From IMG/VR virus record IMGVR_UViG_3300022074_000304, positions 1 to 27,263 of that record: 27,263 nucleotides of DNA; one strand, 5' to 3'. Shown piece by piece: positions 20,216-27,263 of this stretch; position 1 is the first letter of the stretch, and every line of letters starts with the position of its first letter. The notes beneath the pieces were generated by a model that saw only the letters and a list, made by a program, of their open reading frames with translations, ran no database searches and was not told the origin of the DNA. The stretch is from a virus. Position numbers and translations under genes: made by a program.

Positions 20216-21409
20216 TCAGGCCAGGGTAATGACCTTACAGGCTGCCGTGTTCAACAACTCACCGTCATTGAACGCAATGCCACGCACACCAACTTGGCCA
20301 TTGGCCGCAAACAGCTCATCCAAACGGCTGAATTCAAAGCCGCCGAAATCAACAATTTGATAGTAGCTGGTATCACCAAACAGGATTGGCTTCTTGCCAG
20401 TGGTCATTACGTCCACGTTGTCAGACTCATATACCGGCTTGCCCAACAGGGTGTCAGGAGCTGCACCCAAACCTGGGGTCCACAGGTAATTCAATGAACC
20501 GCTGCTGGTCACTGGGTTTTTGAGCTGGCGGATTGCCTTGGCTGCCTCTGGGGAAACAATCCAGTTGGCAGTTGGTGCCATACGGTAATCCACAGCAACG
20601 CTGTAGTACAGGTCAATGATTTCATCACCAGTCACAGCAGTAGCGCTGGCAGCAGTCACACCAGATGTGGCATTGTCAAAGATGCCGCGTGGCGCGTTGC
20701 TGTTGTCACCAGTCAAGAATGCTGCCAATTCAGCACTGGCAAATGAACGTGCAAAGCTGGATGCAATGTAGGCTTCCAGCTGGGCAGCGCTGAACGTGCC
20801 GGTGTAATTCAACAGCTCTTCAGAAACCTTCATGATCCGGCCCAAACGGACAGGGTTCATGGTCACTTGGCCAAAGCTGTGATCAGACTCAGAGATGGAA
20901 CCACCTTCAGCCCCGTATGCCGCTGAACCAATGCTGGATTCAGTTGCAAATGCGGTTTTCTGGCTGACTTGGGTCACCGTGCCGATTTGCCGCATGAAGT
21001 TTGCTTCCTCACGCAATTGGCTGATCTGTTGGCTCACAGCAGTGGTGGCCAGGTTGCCACCAGCACCAGCTGAACCAATGGACAATGCACGCTGTTCAGC
21101 GCCATTCATTGGCTCACCACACAAACGCTTCATGAATGCTGTCCGGTATTCTTCTGACTCAGTGGTGATTTCACCACGGTGTTCAGCTTCTTCAACCTTC
21201 ACAACAACATCAGCCATTTCAGCTTCACGTTGGGCGGTTTGCTCTTCCAGCTTGATACGGCTTTCAATTGAGCGTACTTCAGATTCCATGCCTTCAAATG
21301 ATTCCATTTGATCGGCTGACAATGCGGATGCGTCTTTGTTGGCATCCAAAATTTCACGCTGCTTTGCAATCAGGGCAGCGCGCTTTTCCTTCAGGGAATT
21401 GATGTTCAC
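20216..21409 (-). CDS. Major capsid protein (HK97 gp5 family)
   Basis: 397-aa HK97-fold coat protein that forms the icosahedral head. Residues 1-80 are a charged coiled coil (MNINSLKEKRAALIAKQREI ... VRSIESRIKLEEQ), the delta or scaffold domain that the protease removes. The mature part follows from about residue 110, with family segments EANFMRQIGTVTQ, TMNPVRLGRIMKVSEELL, TPGLGAAPDTLLGKPVYESD and ILFGDTSYYQIVDFGG. The start codon is GTG at 21409 with AAGGA upstream, overlapping a possible small ORF by GTGA. A strong bidirectional terminator follows, which should keep capsid transcripts separate from the tail genes. Confidence 0.92.
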   Translation of the reverse strand: MNINSLKEKRAALIAKQREILDANKDASALSADQMESFEGMESEVRSIESRIKLEEQTAQREAEMADVVVKVEEAEHRGEITTESEEYRTAFMKRLCGEPMNGAEQRALSIGSAGAGGNLATTAVSQQISQLREEANFMRQIGTVTQVSQKTAFATESSIGSAAYGAEGGSISESDHSFGQVTMNPVRLGRIMKVSEELLNYTGTFSAAQLEAYIASSFARSFASAELAAFLTGDNSNAPRGIFDNATSGVTAASATAVTGDEIIDLYYSVAVDYRMAPTANWIVSPEAAKAIRQLKNPVTSSGSLNYLWTPGLGAAPDTLLGKPVYESDNVDVMTTGKKPILFGDTSYYQIVDFGGFEFSRLDELFAANGQVGVRGIAFNDGELLNTAACKVITLA

Positions 21410-21543
21410 GGTATTTTTCCTTTTGAAACGTGAAACAAAAAAACAGGTTTCAGCGCACCACCATCAACAGACAATGGCACCTGTAGCGTTGGAAACCGGA
21501 TGGCCAGCTGGCCCCACTGCCCGTTGGCAGATTCCCAAAACAT
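21406..21543 (-). CDS. Possible 45-aa ORF between protease and capsid
   Basis: The frame of the protease gene stays open after its TAA stop (21594-21592) for 61 more codons, down to a TGA that overlaps the capsid GTG start (GTGA). An ATG at 21543 gives a 45-aa product starting MFWESANGQWGQLAIRF and ending FLFHVSKGKIP. There is no good ribosome-binding site before that ATG. Expression would therefore need coupling, another start or stop-codon read-through. The overlap with the capsid start is just like that of the real genes nearby. It could be a small head protein or the non-coding remains of one. Confidence 0.4.
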   Translation of the reverse strand: MFWESANGQWGQLAIRFPTLQVPLSVDGGALKPVFLFHVSKGKIP

Positions 21544-21591
21544 AAAAGGCTGAATCAGGTTGCCCCAACCCAGCCCAGGAGGGTTGTTCTT

Positions 21592-23346
21592 TTATTCGGC
21601 AACCCCATCTGAAATCCGCAGATACAGCCGCAACATTTCAGGTTTGGGTGTATCCCGCCGCATTGCTTCACGCTTCAAACCACGCACAGCCACGGTTGTG
21701 TCCTCATAGGCAGGGAAGCTGACCACGGAAACGTCAAACAAATCCAGGTCACGGATTTCCCGCACCGTCTTCCCGTCACGCTCTTCCCAGTTGTCATCCC
21801 GCACCACAAACCCAAAACTCATGGCATCCAGGTCACCACGCCGGATTGATTCAAGAGTGTCCTGGCCAACGGTTGTGTGGGGAATGTCAATCTCAGTCCG
21901 CAGCCCGTGTTCATCTTGGGACAAACGCAGGGTGCCGGATTTGGTCCGGCCCAGAATCATCTTGGGGTCATGGTCAACCAGCGCCCGTACATCATGCTGT
22001 TCATCAATTGCCCTGGTAAATGCACCTGGTTTGATGTACTCAACAAAATCACCCAGGTCACGGCTCTCTGAATCAAACACGCTGGCATAGCCCACAATGG
22101 TGTCAGCTGTGTCACCCGATTCCAGTTTGACTTCCTGGTGGGCACGCCGTTCCAATTTCTCTGATGGTGCTGATCGGCTGTACCCCCCACCGCCGCCGCC
22201 ACCAGTCACAGACTCATATGCCGCATGGGTGGAACATGGCATGAACACGGTTTCCCCGTCAACCTCCATTGTGTGGGTGCCGTCACACCCCAGGGCATCA
22301 GCCCGTGCCATTGCTTCATCCTCAGTGGTGTATTGATCCACACCAACACGTTCCCGTTTTTCATCACTCATACGTTCATCCTTGCTTGATTCTGGGTGCC
22401 CGCTGGGCAACAAATCTAGGTCATGCTTGCCCCGTCTGAACTTCAGATTGGCCAGGGCATACAGAAATGAATTCACCCGTGCATAGGCCCATGCTTCTGC
22501 ATTGGGGATGCTTGGGCGCACTGAACTGGGCTGGGTTTTGTATGCCCCAACACCACGTTCAAACACCTTTTCCAACATGGACAATGTGGCCCGCTTCCTG
22601 GCATCATCCCCATGTTCATCATTGTGTTCTTCCAGCTTGCGTTCCAATGCAACCTTGACGTTGCCGGTCACCTGCCGCTGTTCTTCTGATCCATCACCCA
22701 GGTCCGCCACCAGGTCCAAATCCACCACCGGCACACCAACCTGCCTGTCTGTTTCAATCAGGTCATCATTCATTTCCACAAACACTGTGATGATTGCTAC
22801 TGGCCCAACATCATCAGTGTCCATGGATTCTGCACCAAACTCAGCAATGCCGGATGTCACAACCTCATCCACCACGCCGGTGTATATGCCTTTTTCAGCC
22901 CGCCACCTGACAAACAAACCTGGTTCAACATCTGCCAGGTCAGCCCGTGTTTCACGCCGTTCCTTCAATTCATCCAGCACGGCTTTCATTCTGGATTCAC
23001 CCAGCACACCAACCGTGCCCCATTTCACTTGGGCAACAATCCCAGCAACATTGGACAGGTTTGGCCCCAGGTCAGCATCCTGGAATTGTTTGCCATCTTC
23101 AAAATGTCTGGCGCTCCAGGCTTCACGTTCCTTGATCCATGCCAACACGGCTGGGGAACTCACACCACGTTCTGCCCGCTTCCAAATCTCAAACGCTTCA
23201 TTGCCACGGATGTTGCCACCAGCACCCCAGATGTCTGGGTGGTTGCGTTTCAAATCCCTGGCATAGCTGTGGTCAAACACATCAAACCTGGAATTGCCCA
23301 GGCTGATTGGTTCATCATCACCGGATTGGGGAAAATCTGTTGCCAT
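21592..23346 (-). CDS. Prohead protease fused to long N-terminal domains, 584 aa
   Basis: The C-terminal third is the HK97-type prohead maturation protease. It reads IVGYASVFDSESRDLG, then IKPGAFTRAI, the catalytic His in VDHDP (about 459), the catalytic Ser in DAMSFGF (about 510), and the closing LFDVSVVSFPAYEDT. It would cut the capsid delta domain. Typical proteases of the family have about 200 residues; this one has nearly 400 extra. The first part includes HPDIWGAGGNIRGNEAF, W...RH (about 71-81) and an SH3/Tudor-like piece VKW ... PGLFVRWRAEKGIYTGVV. A DUF5824-like region (RGVGAYKTQPSSVRPS ... AWAYARVNSFLYAL) and a C-x8-MEVDGETVFMPCSTHAAYE element follow, and then a seven-Gly linker. The start is ATG at 23346, overlapping the portal stop (TGATG). 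Confidence 0.85.
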   Translation of the reverse strand: MATDFPQSGDDEPISLGNSRFDVFDHSYARDLKRNHPDIWGAGGNIRGNEAFEIWKRAERGVSSPAVLAWIKEREAWSARHFEDGKQFQDADLGPNLSNVAGIVAQVKWGTVGVLGESRMKAVLDELKERRETRADLADVEPGLFVRWRAEKGIYTGVVDEVVTSGIAEFGAESMDTDDVGPVAIITVFVEMNDDLIETDRQVGVPVVDLDLVADLGDGSEEQRQVTGNVKVALERKLEEHNDEHGDDARKRATLSMLEKVFERGVGAYKTQPSSVRPSIPNAEAWAYARVNSFLYALANLKFRRGKHDLDLLPSGHPESSKDERMSDEKRERVGVDQYTTEDEAMARADALGCDGTHTMEVDGETVFMPCSTHAAYESVTGGGGGGGYSRSAPSEKLERRAHQEVKLESGDTADTIVGYASVFDSESRDLGDFVEYIKPGAFTRAIDEQHDVRALVDHDPKMILGRTKSGTLRLSQDEHGLRTEIDIPHTTVGQDTLESIRRGDLDAMSFGFVVRDDNWEERDGKTVREIRDLDLFDVSVVSFPAYEDTTVAVRGLKREAMRRDTPKPEMLRLYLRISDGVAE

Positions 23347-25259
23347 CAAACTGCCTGAATGATTGACACATCACCAGTTTTGATTGGGCTGTGTCTGATG
23401 TCCGTCCTGGGTTCATACGTTGTGCCGTCTGTGTAGGTCACAGTTTGGCCACGCAGAATGAATGGTTCACCTGGCTTGACGGTCACACCGTCCAGGCTCA
23501 CTGGGGCATTGGTGCCCAGCGCCCGCCAAACCACTTGGTTGACACCGGCCTGCCGGTACAGCTCCAGAACAATGCTGCCTTCTGCACGCCGCATTTCATC
23601 ATCAATGATGTCTGTGGAATGAGCGCCGTTGGCCCAGCTGGCCACCACACCGTCACGGTTTTCCGATGCCACAATGCTTTGGGCTGAACGCCGTGAACGC
23701 CTGGTGGCAAACCGCCGTGCCATGTTTTCCAACGCTTCAACACTCAGTTGGCCAGGGTTGCGGCCCAACTCATCACCCATGATGTTTGACAACTGGTTGC
23801 CCAGCTCAGTCAACGCTGGCAGAATTTGCCGGAACGCCAAACGCTGGTATTCCCCTTCATAAAACTTTTCAGCCCATTCAGCCACCTTGCCTGGTTCACG
23901 GTCCAGCTGGCGTTGGGCTGCATTCACTTCTGCCTGGGCAATGGTGTTCAGCGCCCCTTCCCAATTGGCTTTGGCATTGGCTCTGGCAGCATCCCGCAGG
24001 GCCACCACATCCAAGGTTGGCAGCGCCCGCTGTTCATCCTCCATGGGCATTGGCTCTGGGGCATCACCAGGCTTCAGCGCTTCCATGTTCAATGGTGACA
24101 GGTACAAATCACCGTTGCCACCAATCGGGTCCAGGTTTTCAATTTTGCGGATGTCATTGACAGACAGGAACCCAGCCTGCCGCGCTGTTTGGTATGCCTT
24201 AAATCTTGAATCCAAATCACCACGCAACAAATGGTCAAACTGGAATTCAGAAAACACACCACCAGTGGTTGGCAGCAATTTGGATTTGATTTCTGATTCA
24301 ATCCGCCGTGCCCATGGGGTCAATGTGTGAACCACAAACGCCCTGTTCAGCTCACCAATGGAACCGTAGCTGCCTGCATTCTCCAGGTCAGCCAACATGG
24401 ATGGTGGCACCCGGAAAATCCGTGCAATCTCAGCAACCTGGAACCGTCTGGTTTCCAGGAACTGGGCATCATTCGGGTTCACGCTGATTGGCTTGAAATC
24501 AATACCAGCTTCCAACAGGGCAACCCTGGCTGAATTGCCAGCGCCCTTGTGTAGCTTTTCCCAGCTACGCCGCAGGTTGCCAAACGCTTCATCAGACAGT
24601 TTGCCTGGCACACTCAGAATGCCGGATGGGGTGCCGCTGTTGCCAAACCAGTTGGCCCCATACTGTTCAGCCGCAATGCCCAGCCCGATGGTTTCCCGTG
24701 CCAAACCAATTGGTGAATATCCCACCAAACCCAATGGCCCCAGCGCCCGAATGTGCAACACCTGGTCAGATGTCCATGCCCCCTGGAACTGGCCTGTGGT
24801 GAACTCATATGCCACACGGCCAGATGTGGTCATTTTCACTTCCACGTTCCTGGGGTCCACTGGGGTCAGGGCTGTCACTTCACCACGCCCGTTTCGGGTG
24901 ATGTAGGCAAACCCGTTGCCGTAGGTACAGGCATGGCTGACCAGGGTTTCAAACAGCATGAACGCTGTTAGGTTTTCATCGGCCTGGTCACGCAGGATGC
25001 CGTAGATGGGCAAATCATCCGCCTGCCGTCTGCCATCATCCGTGTTTCTGTAGGTCACCAGTGGCAATGCCGCCAATGATTCAGAAATGATCCTCACACA
25101 GCTGTAAACCGCTGACAGGCTCAGGGCTGTCTGTTCAGATACTTCAACACCAGCACCTGATGGGTTGCCCAGGAAACTCCATTTGTCCGGCTGTTTGAAT
25201 GTGTGCCGTTGTTCAGCTTTGGGGCTGATGATGGTTCTGATGAAATCTGTTAGAGCCAA
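23346..25259 (-). CDS. Portal protein with MuF-like C-terminal extension, 637 aa
   Basis: HK97-type portal, the ring through which DNA enters and leaves the head. The portal core covers about residues 1-390: LSLSAVYSCVRIISESLAAL, YGNGFAYITRNGRGEV, LGPLGLVGYSPIGLARE, RFQVAEIARIFRVPPSML, then the clip and stem part with RQAGFLSVNDIRKIENLDP. HK97 portals are usually near 420 residues. The extra 240 residues are helical (about 425-540) and end with GVNQVVWRALGTNAPVSLDG, PFIL and RHSPI, which looks like a reduced MuF/SPP1 gp7 domain. The start is read as TTG at 25259 with AGGGGA six bases upstream, overlapping the large terminase end by 10 bases. Confidence 0.88.
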   Translation of the reverse strand: MALTDFIRTIISPKAEQRHTFKQPDKWSFLGNPSGAGVEVSEQTALSLSAVYSCVRIISESLAALPLVTYRNTDDGRRQADDLPIYGILRDQADENLTAFMLFETLVSHACTYGNGFAYITRNGRGEVTALTPVDPRNVEVKMTTSGRVAYEFTTGQFQGAWTSDQVLHIRALGPLGLVGYSPIGLARETIGLGIAAEQYGANWFGNSGTPSGILSVPGKLSDEAFGNLRRSWEKLHKGAGNSARVALLEAGIDFKPISVNPNDAQFLETRRFQVAEIARIFRVPPSMLADLENAGSYGSIGELNRAFVVHTLTPWARRIESEIKSKLLPTTGGVFSEFQFDHLLRGDLDSRFKAYQTARQAGFLSVNDIRKIENLDPIGGNGDLYLSPLNMEALKPGDAPEPMPMEDEQRALPTLDVVALRDAARANAKANWEGALNTIAQAEVNAAQRQLDREPGKVAEWAEKFYEGEYQRLAFRQILPALTELGNQLSNIMGDELGRNPGQLSVEALENMARRFATRRSRRSAQSIVASENRDGVVASWANGAHSTDIIDDEMRRAEGSIVLELYRQAGVNQVVWRALGTNAPVSLDGVTVKPGEPFILRGQTVTYTDGTTYEPRTDIRHSPIKTGDVSIIQAV

Positions 25260-26869
25260 CGCAATCCCCTGTCAGTGTAAACATCATCCACGCTGGTTTT
25301 GGATTCACCTGAATCCATACAACGTCCCAGGCCCATCACCAGGGCCACAATCCCATCAATCCGTTCGGAATTGGCCTTTGAACCGCTTGCCCTCTTTGAT
25401 GGTTTGATGTTCCCAGCTGGGTCTGTCTCAATCATCACTTGGGATGCCTGTGCCCGCAGAATGGGGTGATCCCCATGGATCAGCTTGCCAGACAACACCA
25501 ATTCCTCCAGCCGCTTTGATGGGGCTGACAATGAACGGTACCCCTGGCCAATCCAGGTGATATTGGCCCCCTGTTCACTCAGCCTGGTGGAAATGTCTGT
25601 GGCATTCCAACGGTCCAACGTCACTTCTTGAACCTTGTAGCGTTCAACCAGGTCCATGATTTTGGCCTCAACATAGCTGTAGTCAGTCACCACACCTGGG
25701 GTCAGGGTGATGTGCCCTTCACTGGCCCAGGCTCTGTAGGGCAGTCGGTCATTCCGTTCCTTGGCTTCAATGTTGTCTTTGGGCAAAAAGAAATGTGGCA
25801 ACACTGTGATGGTGCCATCAGCGCCGGGGAAAACGGCTGCCACGCATGTGGTGTCCTGGGTGGTGGCAAGGTCTACGCCTAGCCAACATTCTTGCCCATC
25901 TAGCTTTCCTGGATCTATCTGTGAACCGCTTGCGTCCCAGCTGTCCATTGGCAACCATCTGGTTTGCTGTTCGGTCCAAACATTCAGGTGCAAACGCAAA
26001 AACGTGTTCACATACCCTGGCACCTCTTTGGCCCGTTTGCATTCCTGTTCTAGATACTCCAGGCTGATTGACTTGCCCAAACTTGGGTTGGCAATGTGCC
26101 AGGTTTCTGGCTCTGTCCAGTCTGAACCCTCTGGTGCCGCATACACCACTGGCAGAAACCGTTCATCTTTGATGGTGCCATCACGCACCTTGAGGGCATA
26201 GTCATGCTGTTCCCATGCAATGGATGTTCTGCTGTGTCCAGCTGTGGTGATTGCAATAGACAATGGAGCCGCCCTGGCACCCATACTTGTGTGCAATGTG
26301 TCCCACAAATCACGGTTGGGCCACACATGCACTTCATCTGCAATCAGCCCTGAAATGTTCATGCCGTGCTTTGTGCCAGCGTCTGATGAAATCACTTTGA
26401 AAACGCTGTTGGTCCTGGGGTATTTGATTTCACGCCGGTACACCTGTGCCAGTTTGGACAGCATGGCATCACCCTGAATCATTCCCTTTGCCACATCAAA
26501 CACAATGGCAGCTTGGTCACGGTCACCCGCAGCGCTGACAACTTCAGCCGATTGTTCACCGTCACCAAACAGCAAATACAAACCCAGCCCGCTGGACAAT
26601 GTTGATTTGCCATTTTTTCTGGGGATTTCCAACCAGGTCCGCCGATACCGCCGCCGCCCATCAGCATCCACCCAGCCAAACAGGGTTGCCAGGAAATCAC
26701 GCTGCCAAGGCAACAGGGTGAATGGCTTGCCAGCTTCCAAACCCTTTTGGTGTTTCAGGAATGCTTCAAAAAACCCAACAACCCGTTGGGCCTTTTCACT
26801 GTCAAACACAAACCCATCAGCATCCCTGGTGGGGTCATACCCTGCCAGGTCAGTGGGTGGTTTTGTCAC
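25250..26869 (-). CDS. Large terminase subunit
   Basis: 539-aa packaging motor of the Terminase_1 family. The N-terminal ATPase has a Walker A-like RKNGKST (84-90) and a Walker B GLIADEVHVW with Asp178-Glu179. A coupling motif ITTAGHSR (about 207-214) follows. The C-terminal RNase H-like nuclease has the acidic GVDLATTQD (Asp333, Asp339) and continues with TLDRWNATDISTRLSEQGA. The start is GTG at 26869, overlapping the small terminase stop (GTGA). The end overlaps the portal start by 10 bases. It cuts and pumps DNA into the prohead together with the small subunit. Confidence 0.92.
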   Translation of the reverse strand: MTKPPTDLAGYDPTRDADGFVFDSEKAQRVVGFFEAFLKHQKGLEAGKPFTLLPWQRDFLATLFGWVDADGRRRYRRTWLEIPRKNGKSTLSSGLGLYLLFGDGEQSAEVVSAAGDRDQAAIVFDVAKGMIQGDAMLSKLAQVYRREIKYPRTNSVFKVISSDAGTKHGMNISGLIADEVHVWPNRDLWDTLHTSMGARAAPLSIAITTAGHSRTSIAWEQHDYALKVRDGTIKDERFLPVVYAAPEGSDWTEPETWHIANPSLGKSISLEYLEQECKRAKEVPGYVNTFLRLHLNVWTEQQTRWLPMDSWDASGSQIDPGKLDGQECWLGVDLATTQDTTCVAAVFPGADGTITVLPHFFLPKDNIEAKERNDRLPYRAWASEGHITLTPGVVTDYSYVEAKIMDLVERYKVQEVTLDRWNATDISTRLSEQGANITWIGQGYRSLSAPSKRLEELVLSGKLIHGDHPILRAQASQVMIETDPAGNIKPSKRASGSKANSERIDGIVALVMGLGRCMDSGESKTSVDDVYTDRGLRWL

Positions 26870-27198
26870 AATCCCAGCATCCGCTTTTTGTTCTCATCCA
26901 AATCATCCAGCACATCAGCCGCATCATCCAACAGCCCCAGCTGCCGCAGCCACCTGGAAACCCGATCAGCCGCCGAAACTTTGATTGCCTGGGCTGGGTG
27001 GGGTACCGGCTGGCCTTGGCTTCCCTCAGTAATCATGCCCTGTGTTTGCAGGATTCTCCTGGCCTGTTCCCAGTCGGCCAACGCTTCCTGCATTTGGCTC
27101 AACATCAGCTTCTCAGCTGGGGACCAACTGGCCCTAGATGCAATCAATTTTTGAACACGGCCTGTGGCCCAGTCCAATGGGGTGGTTTCTCCGTCCAT
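26866..27198 (-). CDS. Small terminase subunit (P27 family)
   Basis: 110-aa DNA-recognition subunit of the packaging enzyme. The pattern fits the P27 family: a helical ring-forming part (EKLMLSQMQEALADWEQARR) with LQTQGMITEGSQGQPVPHPA, then a C-terminal part ending in LRQLGLLDDAADVLDDLDENK. These are typical of small terminases that pair with Terminase_1 large subunits. The start at 27198 has GAGGAAAT seven bases upstream. The first part of the gene is duplicated at 1-62 by the terminal overlap. It is the first gene of the long leftward operon, and a packaging site is expected upstream (63-373 on the circle). Confidence 0.88.
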   Translation of the reverse strand: MDGETTPLDWATGRVQKLIASRASWSPAEKLMLSQMQEALADWEQARRILQTQGMITEGSQGQPVPHPAQAIKVSAADRVSRWLRQLGLLDDAADVLDDLDENKKRMLGL

Positions 27199-27263
27199 GG
27201 TATTTCCTCAAAACCCGCTTCCTGGGGCTGCTAGGGGGGGGCAAAAACCCCAAAAAAGTGTAT
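27137..27263. repeat. Terminal direct repeat, right copy (assembly overlap)
   Basis: Exact copy of bases 1-127. Removing one copy gives a closed circle of 27,136 bp. The junction lies inside the 5' part of the small terminase gene, which is intact in this right-hand copy. Confidence 0.95.

Noticed and set aside
23346-26869. Long plus-strand ORFs opposite the capsid, portal and terminase genes
   Set aside because: They are shadows of recognised minus-strand genes, are Pro/Ser/Trp/Cys-rich and lack ribosome-binding sites.
1-27263. CRISPR array, tRNA genes, integrase or attachment site
   Set aside because: No regularly spaced repeats, no cloverleaf-like sequences with a conserved T-loop, and no tyrosine or serine recombinase motifs were found in any supported gene.

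Overview
This window is a complete, circularly closed genome of a small tailed phage with an HK97-type head and a tape-measure tail (siphovirus-like). The last 127 bases (27137-27263) repeat the first 127 exactly, so the unit genome is 27,136 bp and the linear ends are arbitrary. They fall inside the small terminase gene, whose first 62 bases therefore appear a second time at 1-62. No integrase, excisionase, recognisable repressor, DNA polymerase or tRNA gene was found. This points to a lytic or host-dependent phage, but a divergent repressor among the unknown genes cannot be excluded. The host is unknown. The destabilase/i-type lysozyme fold, the LamG-like tail protein and the tail repeats of the type TNW-x-GG..P...D are common in Planctomycetota, Verrucomicrobiota and aquatic phages. 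That is only a weak hint.

Layout. Almost everything is on the minus strand and is read from the right end to the left. The order is: small and large terminase, portal (with a MuF-like tail), prohead protease (with a long multidomain N-terminal extension), a possible 45-aa ORF, and the major capsid protein. Next come a bidirectional terminator and a small accessory island (19399-20192). After the island follow the connector, head closure, HK97 gp10-like, tail terminator, major tail protein, two tail assembly proteins, tape measure and five tail-tip/fibre genes (9276-14591). A hairpin-bearing gap at 9107-9275 separates this late block from a replication/recombination block (4723-9106). That block holds an exonuclease VIII-like nuclease, two further PD-(D/E)XK nucleases, an SSB-like protein, a DUF1376 replication protein and several small proteins. 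It ends with a cluster of small membrane proteins, an HNH nuclease and a Cys-x2-Cys protein (3210-4726). Most minus-strand genes overlap by ATGA, GTGA or TGATG, so translation is probably coupled through long operons.

Plus strand. A separate operon (374-3164) faces the minus-strand genes and meets them at a strong terminator (3188-3211). It starts with the lysozyme, has its own terminator, then five unrecognised small genes and a phage HNH/AP2-type protein. Several plus-strand genes share a nearly identical leader (GAGGAAATCAAMAATGAA).

The most unusual places are the following. (1) The accessory island between capsid and connector has two facing-away sigma70-like promoters, a 47-aa gene on the minus strand, a 113-aa gene on the plus strand, a GGTTGCAACC palindrome over one -35 box, and terminators on both sides. 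(2) The lysozyme ribosome-binding site is embedded in one of two mutually exclusive hairpins. (3) The protease reading frame stays open past its stop codon right up to the GTG start of the capsid gene. (4) The protease and portal are enlarged by extra domains. (5) Three different PD-(D/E)XK-like nucleases lie within 4 kb of a genome that has no polymerase.
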